From the NCBI GenBank assembly GCA_016196035.1, contig JACPYM010000020.1, positions 1-64,000 on the forward strand: DNA of 64,000 bases, read 5' to 3'. Below, in pieces: positions 33,917-44,882 of the stretch. The notes under the pieces were generated by a model, which was not told the DNA's origin, did no database searches, and saw only the letters and a program-made list of their open reading frames with translations. The first letter of the stretch is position 1. Every line of letters begins with the position of its first letter. Origin of the DNA: Acidobacteriota bacterium (lineage in GTDB: Bacteria; Acidobacteriota; Blastocatellia; RBC074). Made by a program: the position numbers and the translations under genes.

Positions 33917-36900
33917 ATGAAACGCTTGCTGTTGGCAGTCCTTTCCTTTGCACTCTTCGCAACCATCGCGCCGCTTGTCGCGCAACAACAAACCGCCCAA
34001 GCGCCCGAAGCCGCCGCGCTCGCCAACCTGAAATGGCGCAGCATCGGCCCGGCCAATATGGGTGGGCGCGTCACCGACATCGTCGGCGTGCCCGGCGATC
34101 CGTTTACCTATTACGTCGCGGGTGCCAACGGCGGCATTCACAAGACGACGAATGGCGGCACGACGTTTAAGCCGATTTTTGAAAACCAGGAAGTCTATTC
34201 CATCGGCACCATCACGATTGCGCCGTCCGACAACAACGTCCTTTGGGCCGGCAGCGGCGAAGGCGATCCGCGCAACAGCGCCAGCTTCGGCAACGGCGTT
34301 TATCGTTCGACCGACGCGGGCGAATCGTGGAAGTATCTGGGTCTGGCCGACACCGAAAAAATCAAACGCATCAAGGTGCATCCGAGCGACCCTGACACGG
34401 CCTGGGTCTGCGCGCTGGGCCACGAATGGGGGCCGAATGCCGAACGCGGCGTGTTCAAAACCACCGACGCCGGCAAGTCGTGGCGCAAGGTTTTGTACCT
34501 GGACGACACGACCAGTTGTTCTGACCTCGACATTGATTCGCAAAACTCGCGCATCCTTTACGCCGGGATGTGGACGAACCGGCGCAAGGCCTGGACGTTT
34601 GAATCGGGCGGCGGCAGGACGGCGCTCTATCAATCCAAAGACGGCGGTGAGACGTGGAAGAAGCTCACGCAAGGCTTGCCCAAAACCGATATGGATCGCA
34701 TCGGCGTGGCCGTCGCCGCTAGCAATCCGAACATCGTGTACATCGTTACCGAGACCAAGACCGAAGGCGTGCTCTTCCGTTCCGAAGATCGCGGCGAATC
34801 GTGGCGCGCGGTCAATTTCGATCCGAACATCAACTTCCGGCCTTTCTACTACAGCGACCTTCGCGTTGATCCGAACAACCCGGACGCGCTGGTCAGTCTG
34901 AGCGGCAGCTTGAGTTTGTCGCGCGATGGCGGGCGCACCTTTGCGCGCATAGCCAACAACGTGCACGGCGATCATCAGGCGTTTTGGTGGGATCCGAAAA
35001 ATTCCAATCGCATGCTCAGCGGCAGTGATGGCGGCTGGCAGGTCTCGAACGATTACGCGCGCACCTTTGAGATCATCAACAACGTCGTGTTGTCGCAGTA
35101 CTACCACATCACCTACGACATGCAGCAGCCGTATTACAGCGTCTACGGTGGCTTGCAGGACAACGGCAACTGGGTCGGCCCCATCGGCACCGGCTTCCGC
35201 GAAGGCATACGCAAGAGCGACTGGGCCACGGTCAGCGGCGGCGATGGCTTCTTCGTACAGCCCGAACTGGACGAGCCGAACTTTGTTTATTCCGATTCGC
35301 AAGGCGGTTCGTTGTCGGTGATTGATACCAAGACGGGCGTCTCGCGCACGATCAACCCGTACCCCCGCAACGTCGGTTCGACGGGCGGCGCGATTGCCGA
35401 TTACAAATACCGCTTCAACTGGAACCCGCCCATCGTCGCCTCGCCGCACAATCCGAAGGCGATCTATTTCGGCGGCAACGTGATTTTCAAGACGACCAAT
35501 CGCGGCCAGTCGTGGGAAGTCATCAGCCCTGACCTCTCGACCAACGACAAGAGCAAACAGCAAAGCAGCGGCGGCCCCGTCGGCGTGGACAACACGGCGG
35601 CGGAATTCCATTGCACCATCCTGACCATTTGCGAATCGCCCGTAAAACCGGGCGTCATCTGGGCCGGCACCGACGACGGCAACGTGCAAGTCACACAGGA
35701 CGGCGGCAAGACGTGGAAGAACGTGATCGCCAACATCAAGGGACTGCCCGCGAATACTTGGATTCCGGCGATTGAGGCTTCGCATTACGACGCGGGCACA
35801 GCCTACGTCGCTGTTGATCGGCATCGTGATGACGACCTGTCGCCGTATGCGTTTATGACGACCGATTTCGGCGCGACCTGGAAGCCGATCAAAGGCAACC
35901 TGCCCGCCAAAGGCTGGGTGCACGTCGTGCGCGAAGACCCGAAGGTGAGGAACCTGCTTTATGCCGGAACTGAACTGGGCGTGTTTGCCTCGTGGGATGG
36001 CGGCGCGCGCTGGGTTTCGCTGCGCAACAACCTGCCGCCGGTCGCGGTCAACGACATCGCGATTCATCCGCGCGACAACGACCTGATCGTCGGTACGCAC
36101 GGACGCGGCGCGTGGGTGATGGACAACATCGCGCCGTTGCAGCAACTCGCCGCCGCAATGGCGAGCGATGCTTTGGCCTTCGACATTCGCCCCGCGATGC
36201 GGATGCAGTTGTGGGGCAAGGATGCTTCGCTCGGCAGCAAAGAATTCGCCGCGCAAAACCCGCCGCAGGGCGCGCTGATTGACTATTACCTGAAGGCCGA
36301 TCAGCAAGGCCCGATCACCATCACCATTGCCGACAGCAAAGGCCAGACGATTCGCACCATTCGCAGCATGGCGAATAAAGCGGGTGTCAATCGCGCCATC
36401 TGGGATTTGCGGCACGAAGGCCCACCGCCGGGCGCAGGCGGCTTTGGCGGCGGCGGGGGCTTTGGCGGTGGCGGAGCAGGCGGCCCTGGTGGGCGTGGCG
36501 CAGGCGGCTTTGGTGGTGGCGGTCAACGTGGTGGCGGGCCGGGCGGCGCTGCACCCGGCGGCCCGGCTGGCGGTGAGGTAGCGGCTGAATTGGCCGAACT
36601 GGCAGGCCGCTTCGGCTTTGGCGGTGGCCCGCCCGCGTTGCCCGGCGATTACACCGTGACCATCAACGTGGCGGGCAAGAAGCTGACCAAGACCGTCAAA
36701 GTCCAACTCGACCCGCGCGTCAAAGTCAGCGACGCCGACCTGGCCGAACAACTCGCGCTCGGCAAGGAGGCCGGCGATCTCTCGAACAAAGTCAACCGCG
36801 TCGTCCAGCGCGTCGAAGACCTGACCAACCAGTTGAATGCGCTGGCCGAGAAGATGCGTGGCGGTGGGCCGGGCATGCTGGCCGGCGGTGAAAATGCCGG

Positions 36901-37222
36901 CAACGGTTCATCCGTCAACGCTGCCGACCTCAAAACCGCGCAGGATGATTTGAAGAAGCTGCACACCAAGCTGGTGCGCGCCTGCAATATGGGCTACCGC
37001 TGCCAGGGCATGTTGCGCGAAGAGGCGCAGTCGCTGGCGGGCGGCATCAATAACGCCATCGGCGCGCCGACCGTAGGGCAAAAGACCGTCTTGCGCGAAT
37101 TGCAAAGCGAGACCGCGGCGGCCATCGCCGAACTCAATCGCATCAGCGAGGCTTCGCTCAAGAAGCTCAACGAACAACTGGCGGCGCAACCACACATCAC
37201 AACTGGCGCGCCGATCAAGTAA
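33917..37222 (+). CDS. Secreted BNR/VPS10-type beta-propeller protein
   Basis: 1101 residues with GGAGG 8 bases before the ATG. A signal peptide ends in IAPLVAQ. Residues 30-770 form sialidase/sortilin-like propellers with many Asp-box repeats (for example [44 protein letters not shown]). A C-terminal region of about 330 residues is interrupted by a glycine-rich stretch at about 838-885 (GGFGGGGG-type). It ends in a helical hairpin segment ([20 protein letters not shown]). Similar large proteins are common in Acidobacteriota and Bacteroidota and are often called glycosyl hydrolases. No glycosidase active site is visible, so a binding or structural role outside the cytoplasm is safer. Confidence 0.88.
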   Translation: MKRLLLAVLSFALFATIAPLVAQQQTAQAPEAAALANLKWRSIGPANMGGRVTDIVGVPGDPFTYYVAGANGGIHKTTNGGTTFKPIFENQEVYSIGTITIAPSDNNVLWAGSGEGDPRNSASFGNGVYRSTDAGESWKYLGLADTEKIKRIKVHPSDPDTAWVCALGHEWGPNAERGVFKTTDAGKSWRKVLYLDDTTSCSDLDIDSQNSRILYAGMWTNRRKAWTFESGGGRTALYQSKDGGETWKKLTQGLPKTDMDRIGVAVAASNPNIVYIVTETKTEGVLFRSEDRGESWRAVNFDPNINFRPFYYSDLRVDPNNPDALVSLSGSLSLSRDGGRTFARIANNVHGDHQAFWWDPKNSNRMLSGSDGGWQVSNDYARTFEIINNVVLSQYYHITYDMQQPYYSVYGGLQDNGNWVGPIGTGFREGIRKSDWATVSGGDGFFVQPELDEPNFVYSDSQGGSLSVIDTKTGVSRTINPYPRNVGSTGGAIADYKYRFNWNPPIVASPHNPKAIYFGGNVIFKTTNRGQSWEVISPDLSTNDKSKQQSSGGPVGVDNTAAEFHCTILTICESPVKPGVIWAGTDDGNVQVTQDGGKTWKNVIANIKGLPANTWIPAIEASHYDAGTAYVAVDRHRDDDLSPYAFMTTDFGATWKPIKGNLPAKGWVHVVREDPKVRNLLYAGTELGVFASWDGGARWVSLRNNLPPVAVNDIAIHPRDNDLIVGTHGRGAWVMDNIAPLQQLAAAMASDALAFDIRPAMRMQLWGKDASLGSKEFAAQNPPQGALIDYYLKADQQGPITITIADSKGQTIRTIRSMANKAGVNRAIWDLRHEGPPPGAGGFGGGGGFGGGGAGGPGGRGAGGFGGGGQRGGGPGGAAPGGPAGGEVAAELAELAGRFGFGGGPPALPGDYTVTINVAGKKLTKTVKVQLDPRVKVSDADLAEQLALGKEAGDLSNKVNRVVQRVEDLTNQLNALAEKMRGGGPGMLAGGENAGNGSSVNAADLKTAQDDLKKLHTKLVRACNMGYRCQGMLREEAQSLAGGINNAIGAPTVGQKTVLRELQSETAAAIAELNRISEASLKKLNEQLAAQPHITTGAPIK

Positions 37223-37227
37223 GGTTT

Positions 37228-37356
37228 GTCCCTGGGTACGCAACGCTTCCAGCGTGCGGGCTTGGCATTAGACGGGCAGATGCCGAAGGAAAACCCTCCG
37301 GCATCATTCGGTTTGAAGCCAAGACCGCACGCTGGAAGCGCTGCGTACCCAGGGAC
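37228..37356. repeat. 129-bp palindromic element, 39-bp arms
   Basis: Arms 37228-37266 and 37318-37356 match at 37 of 39 positions (GTCCCTGGGTACGC at the outer edge) with a 51-base loop containing a smaller GCCGAAGG/CCTCCGGC-type hairpin. It begins five bases after the propeller gene's stop. It looks like a MITE or REP-type element, and one transcript would fold it into a very stable hairpin. Confidence 0.8.
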
Positions 37357-37365
37357 GTGCCGCTT

Positions 37366-37474
37366 CTAGTACTCCATCAAGCTGAAAATGAGGGATGTAG
37401 GGCGGGATTAAATCCCGCCCTACATCCCGGATGCTCTCTCAGCATCCATCACTTACAGCTTGATGGATTACTAG
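37366..37474. repeat. Three-stem palindromic element before the DUF3500 gene
   Basis: Outer arms CTAGTACTCCATCAAGCTG (37366-37384) and 37456-37474 pair at 18 of 19 positions. Inside lie a perfect 18-bp hairpin (37392-37409 with 37411-37428) and a smaller one (GGATGCT/AGCATCC, 37429-37447). The right end is 11 bases before the next start codon, so it forms part of that mRNA's leader. Confidence 0.8.
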
Positions 37475-37485
37475 CAAGAACCATC

Positions 37486-38682
<1,197 letters not shown>

Positions 38683-38732
38683 CTCGAAACGTCCGAGTTT
38701 GGAGCAATGACAGAAATGCGTGCACCGGCGCG

Positions 38733-38830
38733 CAGGTGTTCAGAGTTCCGCCTTTAGGCGGTCGCGGCGCGTAGCGCCGAAAACGCGCCTGCGGCGCGCC
38801 ACCGCCTAAAGGCGGAACTCTGAACACCTG
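38733..38830. repeat. 98-bp palindrome with perfect 30-bp arms
   Basis: 38733-38762 (CAGGTGTTCAGAGTTCCGCC at the outer end) is the exact reverse complement of 38801-38830. The 38-base loop is GC-rich and partly self-complementary. It lies in the gap between the DUF3500 gene and the S9 peptidase gene. There is no coding content and no target duplication. Confidence 0.85.
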
Positions 38831-38896
38831 CTGCCACGGCGCGTAGTTAACGGGTAAGCTATTGGAAGCGGCTTGAACGCTGCACAAGGAGCATCA

Positions 38897-40927
38897 ATGA
38901 CCAGATCACGTTTCGTCAGTTCCATCCTGCTGGCGCTGTTGTTCGTCGCGCCGGCCCTGTCGCAAAACAAACCACGGCTGCTCGACAAAGAGACCTTCAT
39001 GGACATGGAGTCGGTCGGCAGCCCGAACATCGCGCCCGATGGCAAGACGATTCTGTTCACCCGCACCTGGGTGGACAAAGTCAAAGACCAGTCGCGCAGC
39101 AACCTCTGGATCACCGATACCGACGGCACGCGCGTGCGCGAATTGACCAGCGGCGCGCGCAACGACAGCGCGCCCGAATGGTCGCCCGACGGCAAGCGCA
39201 TCGCGTTTCTGTCTGACCGCGACGGCACCAATCAGTTGCACGTGCTCTGGCTGGACACGCGCGAGATCGCGCAGTTGACGCATCTGGAACAAGCGCCGTC
39301 GAATACAAAATGGTCGCCCGATGGCAAATGGCTGGCCTTCACCGCCTTCGTGCCCGACACCGATCCGATCTTGAACATACGGCTGCCCGAACGTCCGCGC
39401 GGGGCCGAATGGGCGCGGCCCGCCGTGCTGGTTGATCGTTTGTCGTGGGCGGCGGATGGGCGCGGGCCGACGCCGAAAGGCAACATACACGTGTTTGTGA
39501 TTGATGCGGCGCTGGGCGGCACGCCGCGTCAGATCACCAGCGGCAAGTTCAGTCACAACGGTTTTGACTGGTCGCCCGACGGCAAGACGATTTATGTCAG
39601 CGGCATTCGCAAACCTGACGCCGAATATACGCGCAACGACAGCGAAATTTACGCGGTGGATGTGGGGACGCTCGACATCAAGCCGCTGACCGATCGCAAG
39701 GGGCCGGACAGCAACCCCAACGTTTCGCCCGACGGCAAGCTGGTCGCGTATATCGGCTACGACGAAAAGAATTACACCAACCACGTGTCGAGCCTGTATC
39801 TGATGAACAACGACGGCACGAACAAACGAATGATTGCGGGCAACCTGGACAGTACGCCGCAAAACATCGGCTGGTGGGCAGCCAGCAATGGGCTGTATTT
39901 CACTGTCGAATCAAAAGGCAAGACCGATATTTGCTGGCTCAGTCTGGCAGACGGCGCCGTCAAGAAAGTCTCGACTGGCACGCACCTCGCGGGCTTTTCG
40001 GTCGCCAACAACGGCCAGATCGCCGCCATCAGCAGCACGCTCAAAGAACCCAACACGCTCGTTACGTTCAAATCCGATGACGTGACGAAGCTGAACAAAC
40101 TGGTGGACGTGAACAAGGACGTGCTCGCGGGCGTCAAGCTGGGCGAGCCGGAAGAGTTGTGGTTCACGTCGAAAGACGGCTTGAAAGTACAGGGCTGGCT
40201 CATCAAACCGGCGAATTACGAAGCGGGCAAGAAATATCCGCTGGTGCTCTGGATTCACGGCGGCCCCTGGTCAATGTATTCGACCGCGTGGAGCTGGTCG
40301 TTTCAGAACTTCGCCGCGCAAGGTTACGCCGTGCTGTTCACCAACCCGCGCGGTTCGACCGGCTACGGGCAGGACTTCGTCAACGGCATTCAATACAGCT
40401 ATCCGGGCAAAGACTACGACGACCTGATGGCGGGCGTGGATGCGGCGTTGGCGAAAGGCTTCATTGACGAGCGCAACCTGTTCGTTTGCGGCGGCAGCGG
40501 CGGCGGCGTGTTGACGGCGTGGATTGTCGGCCACACGGAGCGTTTTGCGGCGGCGGTTTCGATGCGGCCCGTGATTGATTGGCATTCGTTCGTCGGCACG
40601 ACTGACGGCGCGAGTTGGTACTATCAATTCGACAAGTATCCGTGGGAAGACCCAATGCAATATGCCGTGCGTTCGCCGCTGCATTACGTGGCGAACGTCA
40701 AGACGCCCACGATGGTCATGACGGGTGAAGCCGACTTGCGCACGCCGATGGGTCAGAGCGAAGAGTTTTACCGCGCGTTGAAGATGCTCAAAAAAGAAAC
40801 GTTGCTGGTACGTATGCCGGAGGAATTTCACGGCTGGCGGCGGCCTTCGCATCAGATCGCGCAACAGTTGTATCTGATGGCGTGGTTTGAAAAGCATATG
40901 CGCAAGGAACAGGCGGCAGGGCGTTGA
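38897..40927 (+). CDS. S9 family serine peptidase (prolyl oligopeptidase type)
   Basis: 676 residues from the ATG at 38897, with AAGGAG 6 bases upstream. A signal peptide ends in VAPALSQ. Residues 30-400 form a TolB/DPP-type beta-propeller with SPDGK repeats. The C-terminal alpha/beta hydrolase domain (about 420-676) has the oxyanion region LWIHGGPWSMY, the nucleophile in GGSGGG (S534), D613 in GEADLRTP and H645 in EFHGW. Such enzymes cleave short peptides or acyl-peptides in the periplasm. The gene ends in a strong terminator and appears monocistronic. Confidence 0.94.
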   Translation: MTRSRFVSSILLALLFVAPALSQNKPRLLDKETFMDMESVGSPNIAPDGKTILFTRTWVDKVKDQSRSNLWITDTDGTRVRELTSGARNDSAPEWSPDGKRIAFLSDRDGTNQLHVLWLDTREIAQLTHLEQAPSNTKWSPDGKWLAFTAFVPDTDPILNIRLPERPRGAEWARPAVLVDRLSWAADGRGPTPKGNIHVFVIDAALGGTPRQITSGKFSHNGFDWSPDGKTIYVSGIRKPDAEYTRNDSEIYAVDVGTLDIKPLTDRKGPDSNPNVSPDGKLVAYIGYDEKNYTNHVSSLYLMNNDGTNKRMIAGNLDSTPQNIGWWAASNGLYFTVESKGKTDICWLSLADGAVKKVSTGTHLAGFSVANNGQIAAISSTLKEPNTLVTFKSDDVTKLNKLVDVNKDVLAGVKLGEPEELWFTSKDGLKVQGWLIKPANYEAGKKYPLVLWIHGGPWSMYSTAWSWSFQNFAAQGYAVLFTNPRGSTGYGQDFVNGIQYSYPGKDYDDLMAGVDAALAKGFIDERNLFVCGGSGGGVLTAWIVGHTERFAAAVSMRPVIDWHSFVGTTDGASWYYQFDKYPWEDPMQYAVRSPLHYVANVKTPTMVMTGEADLRTPMGQSEEFYRALKMLKKETLLVRMPEEFHGWRRPSHQIAQQLYLMAWFEKHMRKEQAAGR

Positions 40928-40945
40928 TTGCAAGGATGGCCGAAA

Positions 40946-40989
40946 GTACGAGTGGCTGTTGCCGCAGCCACTCGTACACCTTTCTTTTT
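40946..40989 (+). terminator. Intrinsic terminator of the S9 peptidase gene
   Basis: GTACGAGTGGCTG (40946-40958) and CAGCCACTCGTAC (40965-40977) form a perfect 13-bp stem with a 6-base loop, followed by ACCTTTCTTTTT. It lies 18 bases after the peptidase stop. Confidence 0.85.
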
Positions 40990-40995
40990 GCCTTC

Positions 40996-41172
40996 CTATC
41001 CTCTGGCCGACGTCCCTGCAATCCCACCCAAAATTGCCTGAAAGCCTTCCAGGTCAGCTTCCAGATTTTCGATGACCGCTTCGGCCAGTTCGCCCGGGTT
41101 GGGCAGGTTGTCCAGATCGGCCAGCGATTGATCCTTGATCCACGAAATGTCCAAGCTGGTTTTCAATTGCGG
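40996..41172 (-). pseudogene. Remnant of a type I restriction methylase (HsdM) C-terminus
   Basis: The minus-strand frame reads LDISWIKDQSLADLDNLPNP then GELAEAVIENLEADLEGFQAIL. This closely follows the HsdM ending LDIFWL-(K/R)-DESLED-x-x-NLP-(E/D)-P and its final helix. A stop at 41173-41175 cuts it upstream and no further methylase sequence follows. The rest, up to 41400, holds short scrambled frames that I cannot assign. The fragment marks a lost type I restriction-modification locus. Confidence 0.65.
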
Positions 41173-41400
41173 TTAGGCAATCTTGGCAATGGGCCGACAC
41201 TCCGCACGCGTATGTTGCTCAGGATGCGCGCGGATTTCGTCAATGGCGCGGATGACCGATGGTTCAAGATAGGTCATTCCGCACCACGCACCTGGCGCGC
41301 ACCGCTTGGCGCATCTGGTTGAGAATCTGCTGATACATGGCGCGGAGTCTGGCCTCGAACGCAAGGGCGGAAAAAAGTCGAGCCAGTTATGCGGCAGGCT

Positions 41401-42615
41401 TTAGCCAAAGCAATACAGCTTCCCATCCTGCGCGCCAATTACCACACGCCCGCCCGCAATCGCCGGGGAAGCCGAGACGGCTGCGCCCGCGTTGAACTCC
41501 CAGACCTTCGCGCCGGTGTTCAAATCCAGCACGTAAAAGCGCCCGTCGTTGGAGCCGATGTAAACGCGGCCACCGGCTATGGCAGGCGAAGACTCGACGC
41601 GGGCGTTGGTGCGGAACGACCAGAGTTCTTTGCCGTTGGCGGCGTTGAGGCAGTGGACGACTTTGTCGCGTCCGCCGAGGATCACTTTGCCGTCAATGAC
41701 CGCCGTCGAAGAGTAAAAGGGGAACTGGCGTTGCGGGTGCATGTAGCGCCAGACGCGGCGGCGCGTTTTGAGGTTGATGCTCAGGACTTCGTTGGCGAAG
41801 TTGCCGAAGAAGGCTTGCAGCCCGGCGGGCGTGTTGAGAATCGTGACCGAGGCGCCGGTGTTGCCGATGCCCGCGAGGTGCGTCACTTCTTTGCCGTCGC
41901 TGATGCGGATGCCGTGGAAGATTTCGTCGCAGCCGCCAAAGTAGGCGATGCCGTCCACGATACAGGGTGTGCCGTGGACATAGTTCTCGGTCTTGAACTG
42001 CCAGATGGTCTTGCCGGAGCGCGCTTCAAAACAATAGAGCGAACCGTCGTAAGAGCCGATCAAAACTTTGTCGCCAACAATGACCGGTGAGCATTTGATT
42101 TCGCCACCGCTTTTGTACGTCCACAGGCCCTGGCCGTTCGTGGCGTTGACGGCGTGAAAGGTGCCTTCCAGATCGCCTACGAAGACGAGGCCATTGGCGA
42201 CGGCGGGGGAGGATTCGCCGACGGCTTCTTTGGTTTTGTATTTCCACTTCGGCTTGCCCGACCAGAGGTCTACGGCAATGAGTTCGCCAGCGTTACTGTT
42301 CGACCCGGTGCCGACGTAAACGGTGGCATCGGCGATGGCGGCGGACGATTCGATGATCTCGCCCGCGTTGAGCGACCACATCTGTTTCAGATTTGCATTG
42401 ATGGTCGAAGGCGAGACGCCGGTTAGGTTGTAGTTGCCGCGAAATTGGGGCCAGGCGTCAGACGATTGCGGATTGCGGATTGCGGATTGCAGATTAGCGG
42501 GATTGAGCAAGCTGTAAGTTGCCGCAGTCATTGCGCTGGCGAGCCAGGTTCTGCGGCTTACGGAAATCCGCAATCCGCAATCCGCAATCCGCAATCCGTT
42601 ATTCAGTATGCCCAT
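41401..42615 (-). CDS. PQQ-like beta-propeller protein with Tat-like leader
   Basis: 404 residues. The ATG at 42615 lies inside the end of the alcohol dehydrogenase gene (13-base overlap), indicating coupled translation. The N-terminus has a twin-arginine-like motif SRRTWLASAM and a hydrophobic stretch. The rest is a seven- or eight-bladed propeller with blades such as VYVGTGSNS, VFVGDLEGTFHAVNA and VYIGSNDGRFYVLDL. Residues about 8-18 (RIADCGLRIS) and 41-52 (NLQSAIRNPQSS) are encoded by the two arms of a heptamer inverted repeat. No PQQ-dehydrogenase vicinal cysteine pair is seen, so cofactor use is doubtful. Export to the periplasm is likely. Confidence 0.85.
   Translation of the reverse strand: MGILNNGLRIADCGLRISVSRRTWLASAMTAATYSLLNPANLQSAIRNPQSSDAWPQFRGNYNLTGVSPSTINANLKQMWSLNAGEIIESSAAIADATVYVGTGSNSNAGELIAVDLWSGKPKWKYKTKEAVGESSPAVANGLVFVGDLEGTFHAVNATNGQGLWTYKSGGEIKCSPVIVGDKVLIGSYDGSLYCFEARSGKTIWQFKTENYVHGTPCIVDGIAYFGGCDEIFHGIRISDGKEVTHLAGIGNTGASVTILNTPAGLQAFFGNFANEVLSINLKTRRRVWRYMHPQRQFPFYSSTAVIDGKVILGGRDKVVHCLNAANGKELWSFRTNARVESSPAIAGGRVYIGSNDGRFYVLDLNTGAKVWEFNAGAAVSASPAIAGGRVVIGAQDGKLYCFG
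42464..42602. repeat. Heptamer inverted repeat inside a propeller gene
   Basis: The left arm has GATTGCG units at 42464, 42471 and 42478 with GATTGCA at 42485. The right arm has CCGCAAT units at 42568, 42575, 42582 and 42589, flanked by CGGAAAT and CCGTTAT. The arms are complementary and 70-75 bases apart. Both are translated in the propeller gene at 41401-42615. Confidence 0.85.
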
Positions 42616-43745
42616 TCGTAAAGCTCCTTTGCTCCTGCCGCGCTAAACGTGCGCGGATTAAATGTGCCCGTCCATTGTTTGGACGCGGCTGTGGCTAATG
42701 TTGGTAAATCAGCGTGGGGAATTTCAAGTGCGGTGAGGCTGCTCGGCAAGCCGCCCACATGCGCCAGTTGCGCGAGCCGTTCGGCTAATTGTTCGGCGAA
42801 TGTGAGGCCAATGACTTGCGCGAGTTCGGCGTAACGTTCACCGACGGTGCCCGTGTTCCAGCGGACGACGTGCGGCAGCATGACGGCGATGGCGATGCCG
42901 TGCGCGGTGCCGTAATGCATGGTCAGCGGATTGGCGCAGGCGTGCGTCGCGCCGAGCATCGAATTTTCAATCGCGATGCCCGCGTAATGTGCGCCCAGCA
43001 GCATTGCGCCGCGCGCTTCGATGTTTTGCGGTTCAACCAACACGCGTTCGTAGTTGGTGGCGAGCAAGCGCCAGGCTTCTTTGGCGAAGAGGTCAGAGAG
43101 CGGATTGCGGTTGAGTGTGACAAAACTCTCGACCGCGTGCGCGATGGCGTCGTAGCCAGCCGTGGCCGTGAGTTCCGTGGGTTGTGTCAATGTCAAGCGC
43201 GGGTCAAGGATGGTGATTTTGAAGGCGGCTTGCGCGTCGCCACAGGCCATTTTGACGTGCGTTTCGGCGTCCGAAATTAGCGCGTAAGTTTGCGCCTCGC
43301 TGCCCGTGCCGGCGGTAGTTGGAACCCCGATCATCGGCAGCATGAGGTTGCCAGCGGGGTTGCCGGAGACTTTGTCGTGACCCCAGTAATCACGCATCGT
43401 GCCGCCGTTGGTCAGCACGAAGTTGATGCCTTTGGCGGTATCGAGCGAACTGCCGCCGCCAAGGGCGATGATGGAATCAACGCCGTGTTCAGCGGCGACA
43501 ACTCTTCCGGCTTCAACCATTGCGGTATCGGGGTTCTCGCCAAAGTCGTGAAAACGGAAGGCCGTGACGCCCGCTTGGTTGAGCAGTTGGGTGGCTTCGT
43601 CAACGTAACCGCAAGACAGAATGCCGCGATCTGCGACGAGCAGCGCGCGTTTGAATTCGAGTTCGCGCGCCAGCATGCCGAGTTGGGCGAAGGTGCCGTC
43701 GCCGAAGATGACACGGGTGCGCGGTTGAAAATCGAAAGTCTGCAT
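42603..43745 (-). CDS. Iron-containing alcohol dehydrogenase
   Basis: 380 residues from the ATG at 43745, just before the conserved start MQTFDFQPRTRVIFGDG; the open frame extends 17 codons further without support. Family motifs: nucleotide loop GGGSSLDTAKG (96-106), VPTTAGTGSE, and the metal ligands in GYDAIAHAVESF, the GATHACANP segment and HYGTAHG. It uses NAD(P) and Fe2+ to interconvert alcohols and aldehydes in the cytoplasm; the substrate is unknown. It lies 65 bases after leucine dehydrogenase and overlaps the following propeller gene, all on the minus strand. Confidence 0.94.
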   Translation of the reverse strand: MQTFDFQPRTRVIFGDGTFAQLGMLARELEFKRALLVADRGILSCGYVDEATQLLNQAGVTAFRFHDFGENPDTAMVEAGRVVAAEHGVDSIIALGGGSSLDTAKGINFVLTNGGTMRDYWGHDKVSGNPAGNLMLPMIGVPTTAGTGSEAQTYALISDAETHVKMACGDAQAAFKITILDPRLTLTQPTELTATAGYDAIAHAVESFVTLNRNPLSDLFAKEAWRLLATNYERVLVEPQNIEARGAMLLGAHYAGIAIENSMLGATHACANPLTMHYGTAHGIAIAVMLPHVVRWNTGTVGERYAELAQVIGLTFAEQLAERLAQLAHVGGLPSSLTALEIPHADLPTLATAASKQWTGTFNPRTFSAAGAKELYEWAY

Positions 43746-43810
43746 AAGGATTTGAACAGCGCTTGATGTGGAGTGCCGCGCCGAGCCACAGCACACTATA
43801 GCGTGCCGTC

Positions 43811-44869
43811 TTAACCAGCCAACTTTTCTGCGACCAGACGCCGCGCCGCCGCTTCGGTCGTGATGTCTTCAGCCGCGGCCAAAGCGTAAATGCGCGCAAG
43901 CGTTTGGCCGATGTGGCGCACTTCGCTGTCGGCGCGCTCAGCAGGCCAGCCCAACGCTTCGAGGCCGGTGATGGCGATGGCGCCGCCGCTGTTGATGGCA
44001 AAGTCGGGCGCATACAGAATGCCGCGCGCGTGCAAACGTTCAGCATCGGCGGCGGTTGCCAATTGGTTGTTGGCCGCGCCTGCGACGGCGCGGCATTGCA
44101 GGCGCGGGATCGTCTCTTCATTCAACACGCCGCCTAGCGCGCAGGGCGCAAAAATATCGCAGTCCGTCTCATAAACCTCTCCCTCAGTAAGGCAGCGCAG
44201 GCCTAGCCCGTGTTGAAAATAATCACGGGTGCCCGGTTCGGCCTCGCTAAACCAAACCTCGGCCTCGGCACTCGCCAGCAAGCCCAGTAAGGTGCCGCCG
44301 ACGCTGCCCGTGCCTTGCACGATGATGCGGCGTCCAAAAAGCGAGGGAGTGCCGAAAAGCTGCTGGCAGGTGGCCTCCATCGCCGCGAAGACGCCCAGCG
44401 CAGTGGCCGGGCCGGAACTGCCCGCTCCGCCATTCAATTGCGAACAGGAATGCACGAAGGGCGCGCCATGTTCGGCGATGATGTCCATGTCTTCAGAAGT
44501 CGTGCCAACATCGGGGCCGGTGTAATACAACCCGCCGAGTTGTTGAATCAGCGCACCATAGCGGCGCAACAGATCGGCACGCGCGGTTGAGTCGAAATCC
44601 GGTGGTAACGCGATGACCGCTTTGCCGCCGCCGCGCGGGAACCCCGCGACCGCGAATTTATTGGTCATCCCGGCGGAAAGCTGCAACACATCGGTCAAGG
44701 CAGCTTGCCAATCAGAATAGTGCCGCATCCGCGTGCCGCCAGTGGCTGGACCCAGTTTAGTGGAATGGATGGCGATGAAAATCCAGGCACCAGTGGGCTG
44801 GTCGAAGCGGATGATCACCTCTTCGCCAGCCCACTCTTTGATCAAGGCTTGTGTGTCGTGTTGGTTCAC
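43811..44869 (-). CDS. Leucine (branched-chain amino acid) dehydrogenase
   Basis: 352 residues, Glu/Leu/Phe/Val dehydrogenase family. The N-terminal domain shows GPATGGTRMRHY, substrate lysine K71 and catalytic K83 in FPRGGGKAVI. The NAD-binding domain has GTGSVG at 186-191. A late segment CALGGVLNEETIP and AGAANNQLA match the family. The short length and the GGTRM pattern fit leucine/valine dehydrogenase better than glutamate dehydrogenase. It converts branched-chain amino acids reversibly to 2-oxoacids with NAD. The gene begins 13 bases after a propeller gene and is followed by an alcohol dehydrogenase. Confidence 0.9.
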   Translation of the reverse strand: MNQHDTQALIKEWAGEEVIIRFDQPTGAWIFIAIHSTKLGPATGGTRMRHYSDWQAALTDVLQLSAGMTNKFAVAGFPRGGGKAVIALPPDFDSTARADLLRRYGALIQQLGGLYYTGPDVGTTSEDMDIIAEHGAPFVHSCSQLNGGAGSSGPATALGVFAAMEATCQQLFGTPSLFGRRIIVQGTGSVGGTLLGLLASAEAEVWFSEAEPGTRDYFQHGLGLRCLTEGEVYETDCDIFAPCALGGVLNEETIPRLQCRAVAGAANNQLATAADAERLHARGILYAPDFAINSGGAIAITGLEALGWPAERADSEVRHIGQTLARIYALAAAEDITTEAAARRLVAEKLAG

Positions 44870-44882
44870 GCTGAATGGAATA

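Noticed and set aside
33896-36751. A 951-codon open frame antisense to the BNR-propeller gene
   Set aside because: It mirrors the codon bias of the real gene, has no ribosome site, signal peptide or recognisable domain, and its composition is Arg/Ala/Val-rich as expected for an antisense shadow.
40996-41172. Functional restriction-modification system
   Set aside because: Only the last 59 or so residues of HsdM remain, with a stop upstream and no HsdR or HsdS.
42464-42602. Possible CRISPR array
   Set aside because: Units are 7 bases without spacers and the two arms are complementary, so this is a hairpin repeat, not repeat-spacer structure.
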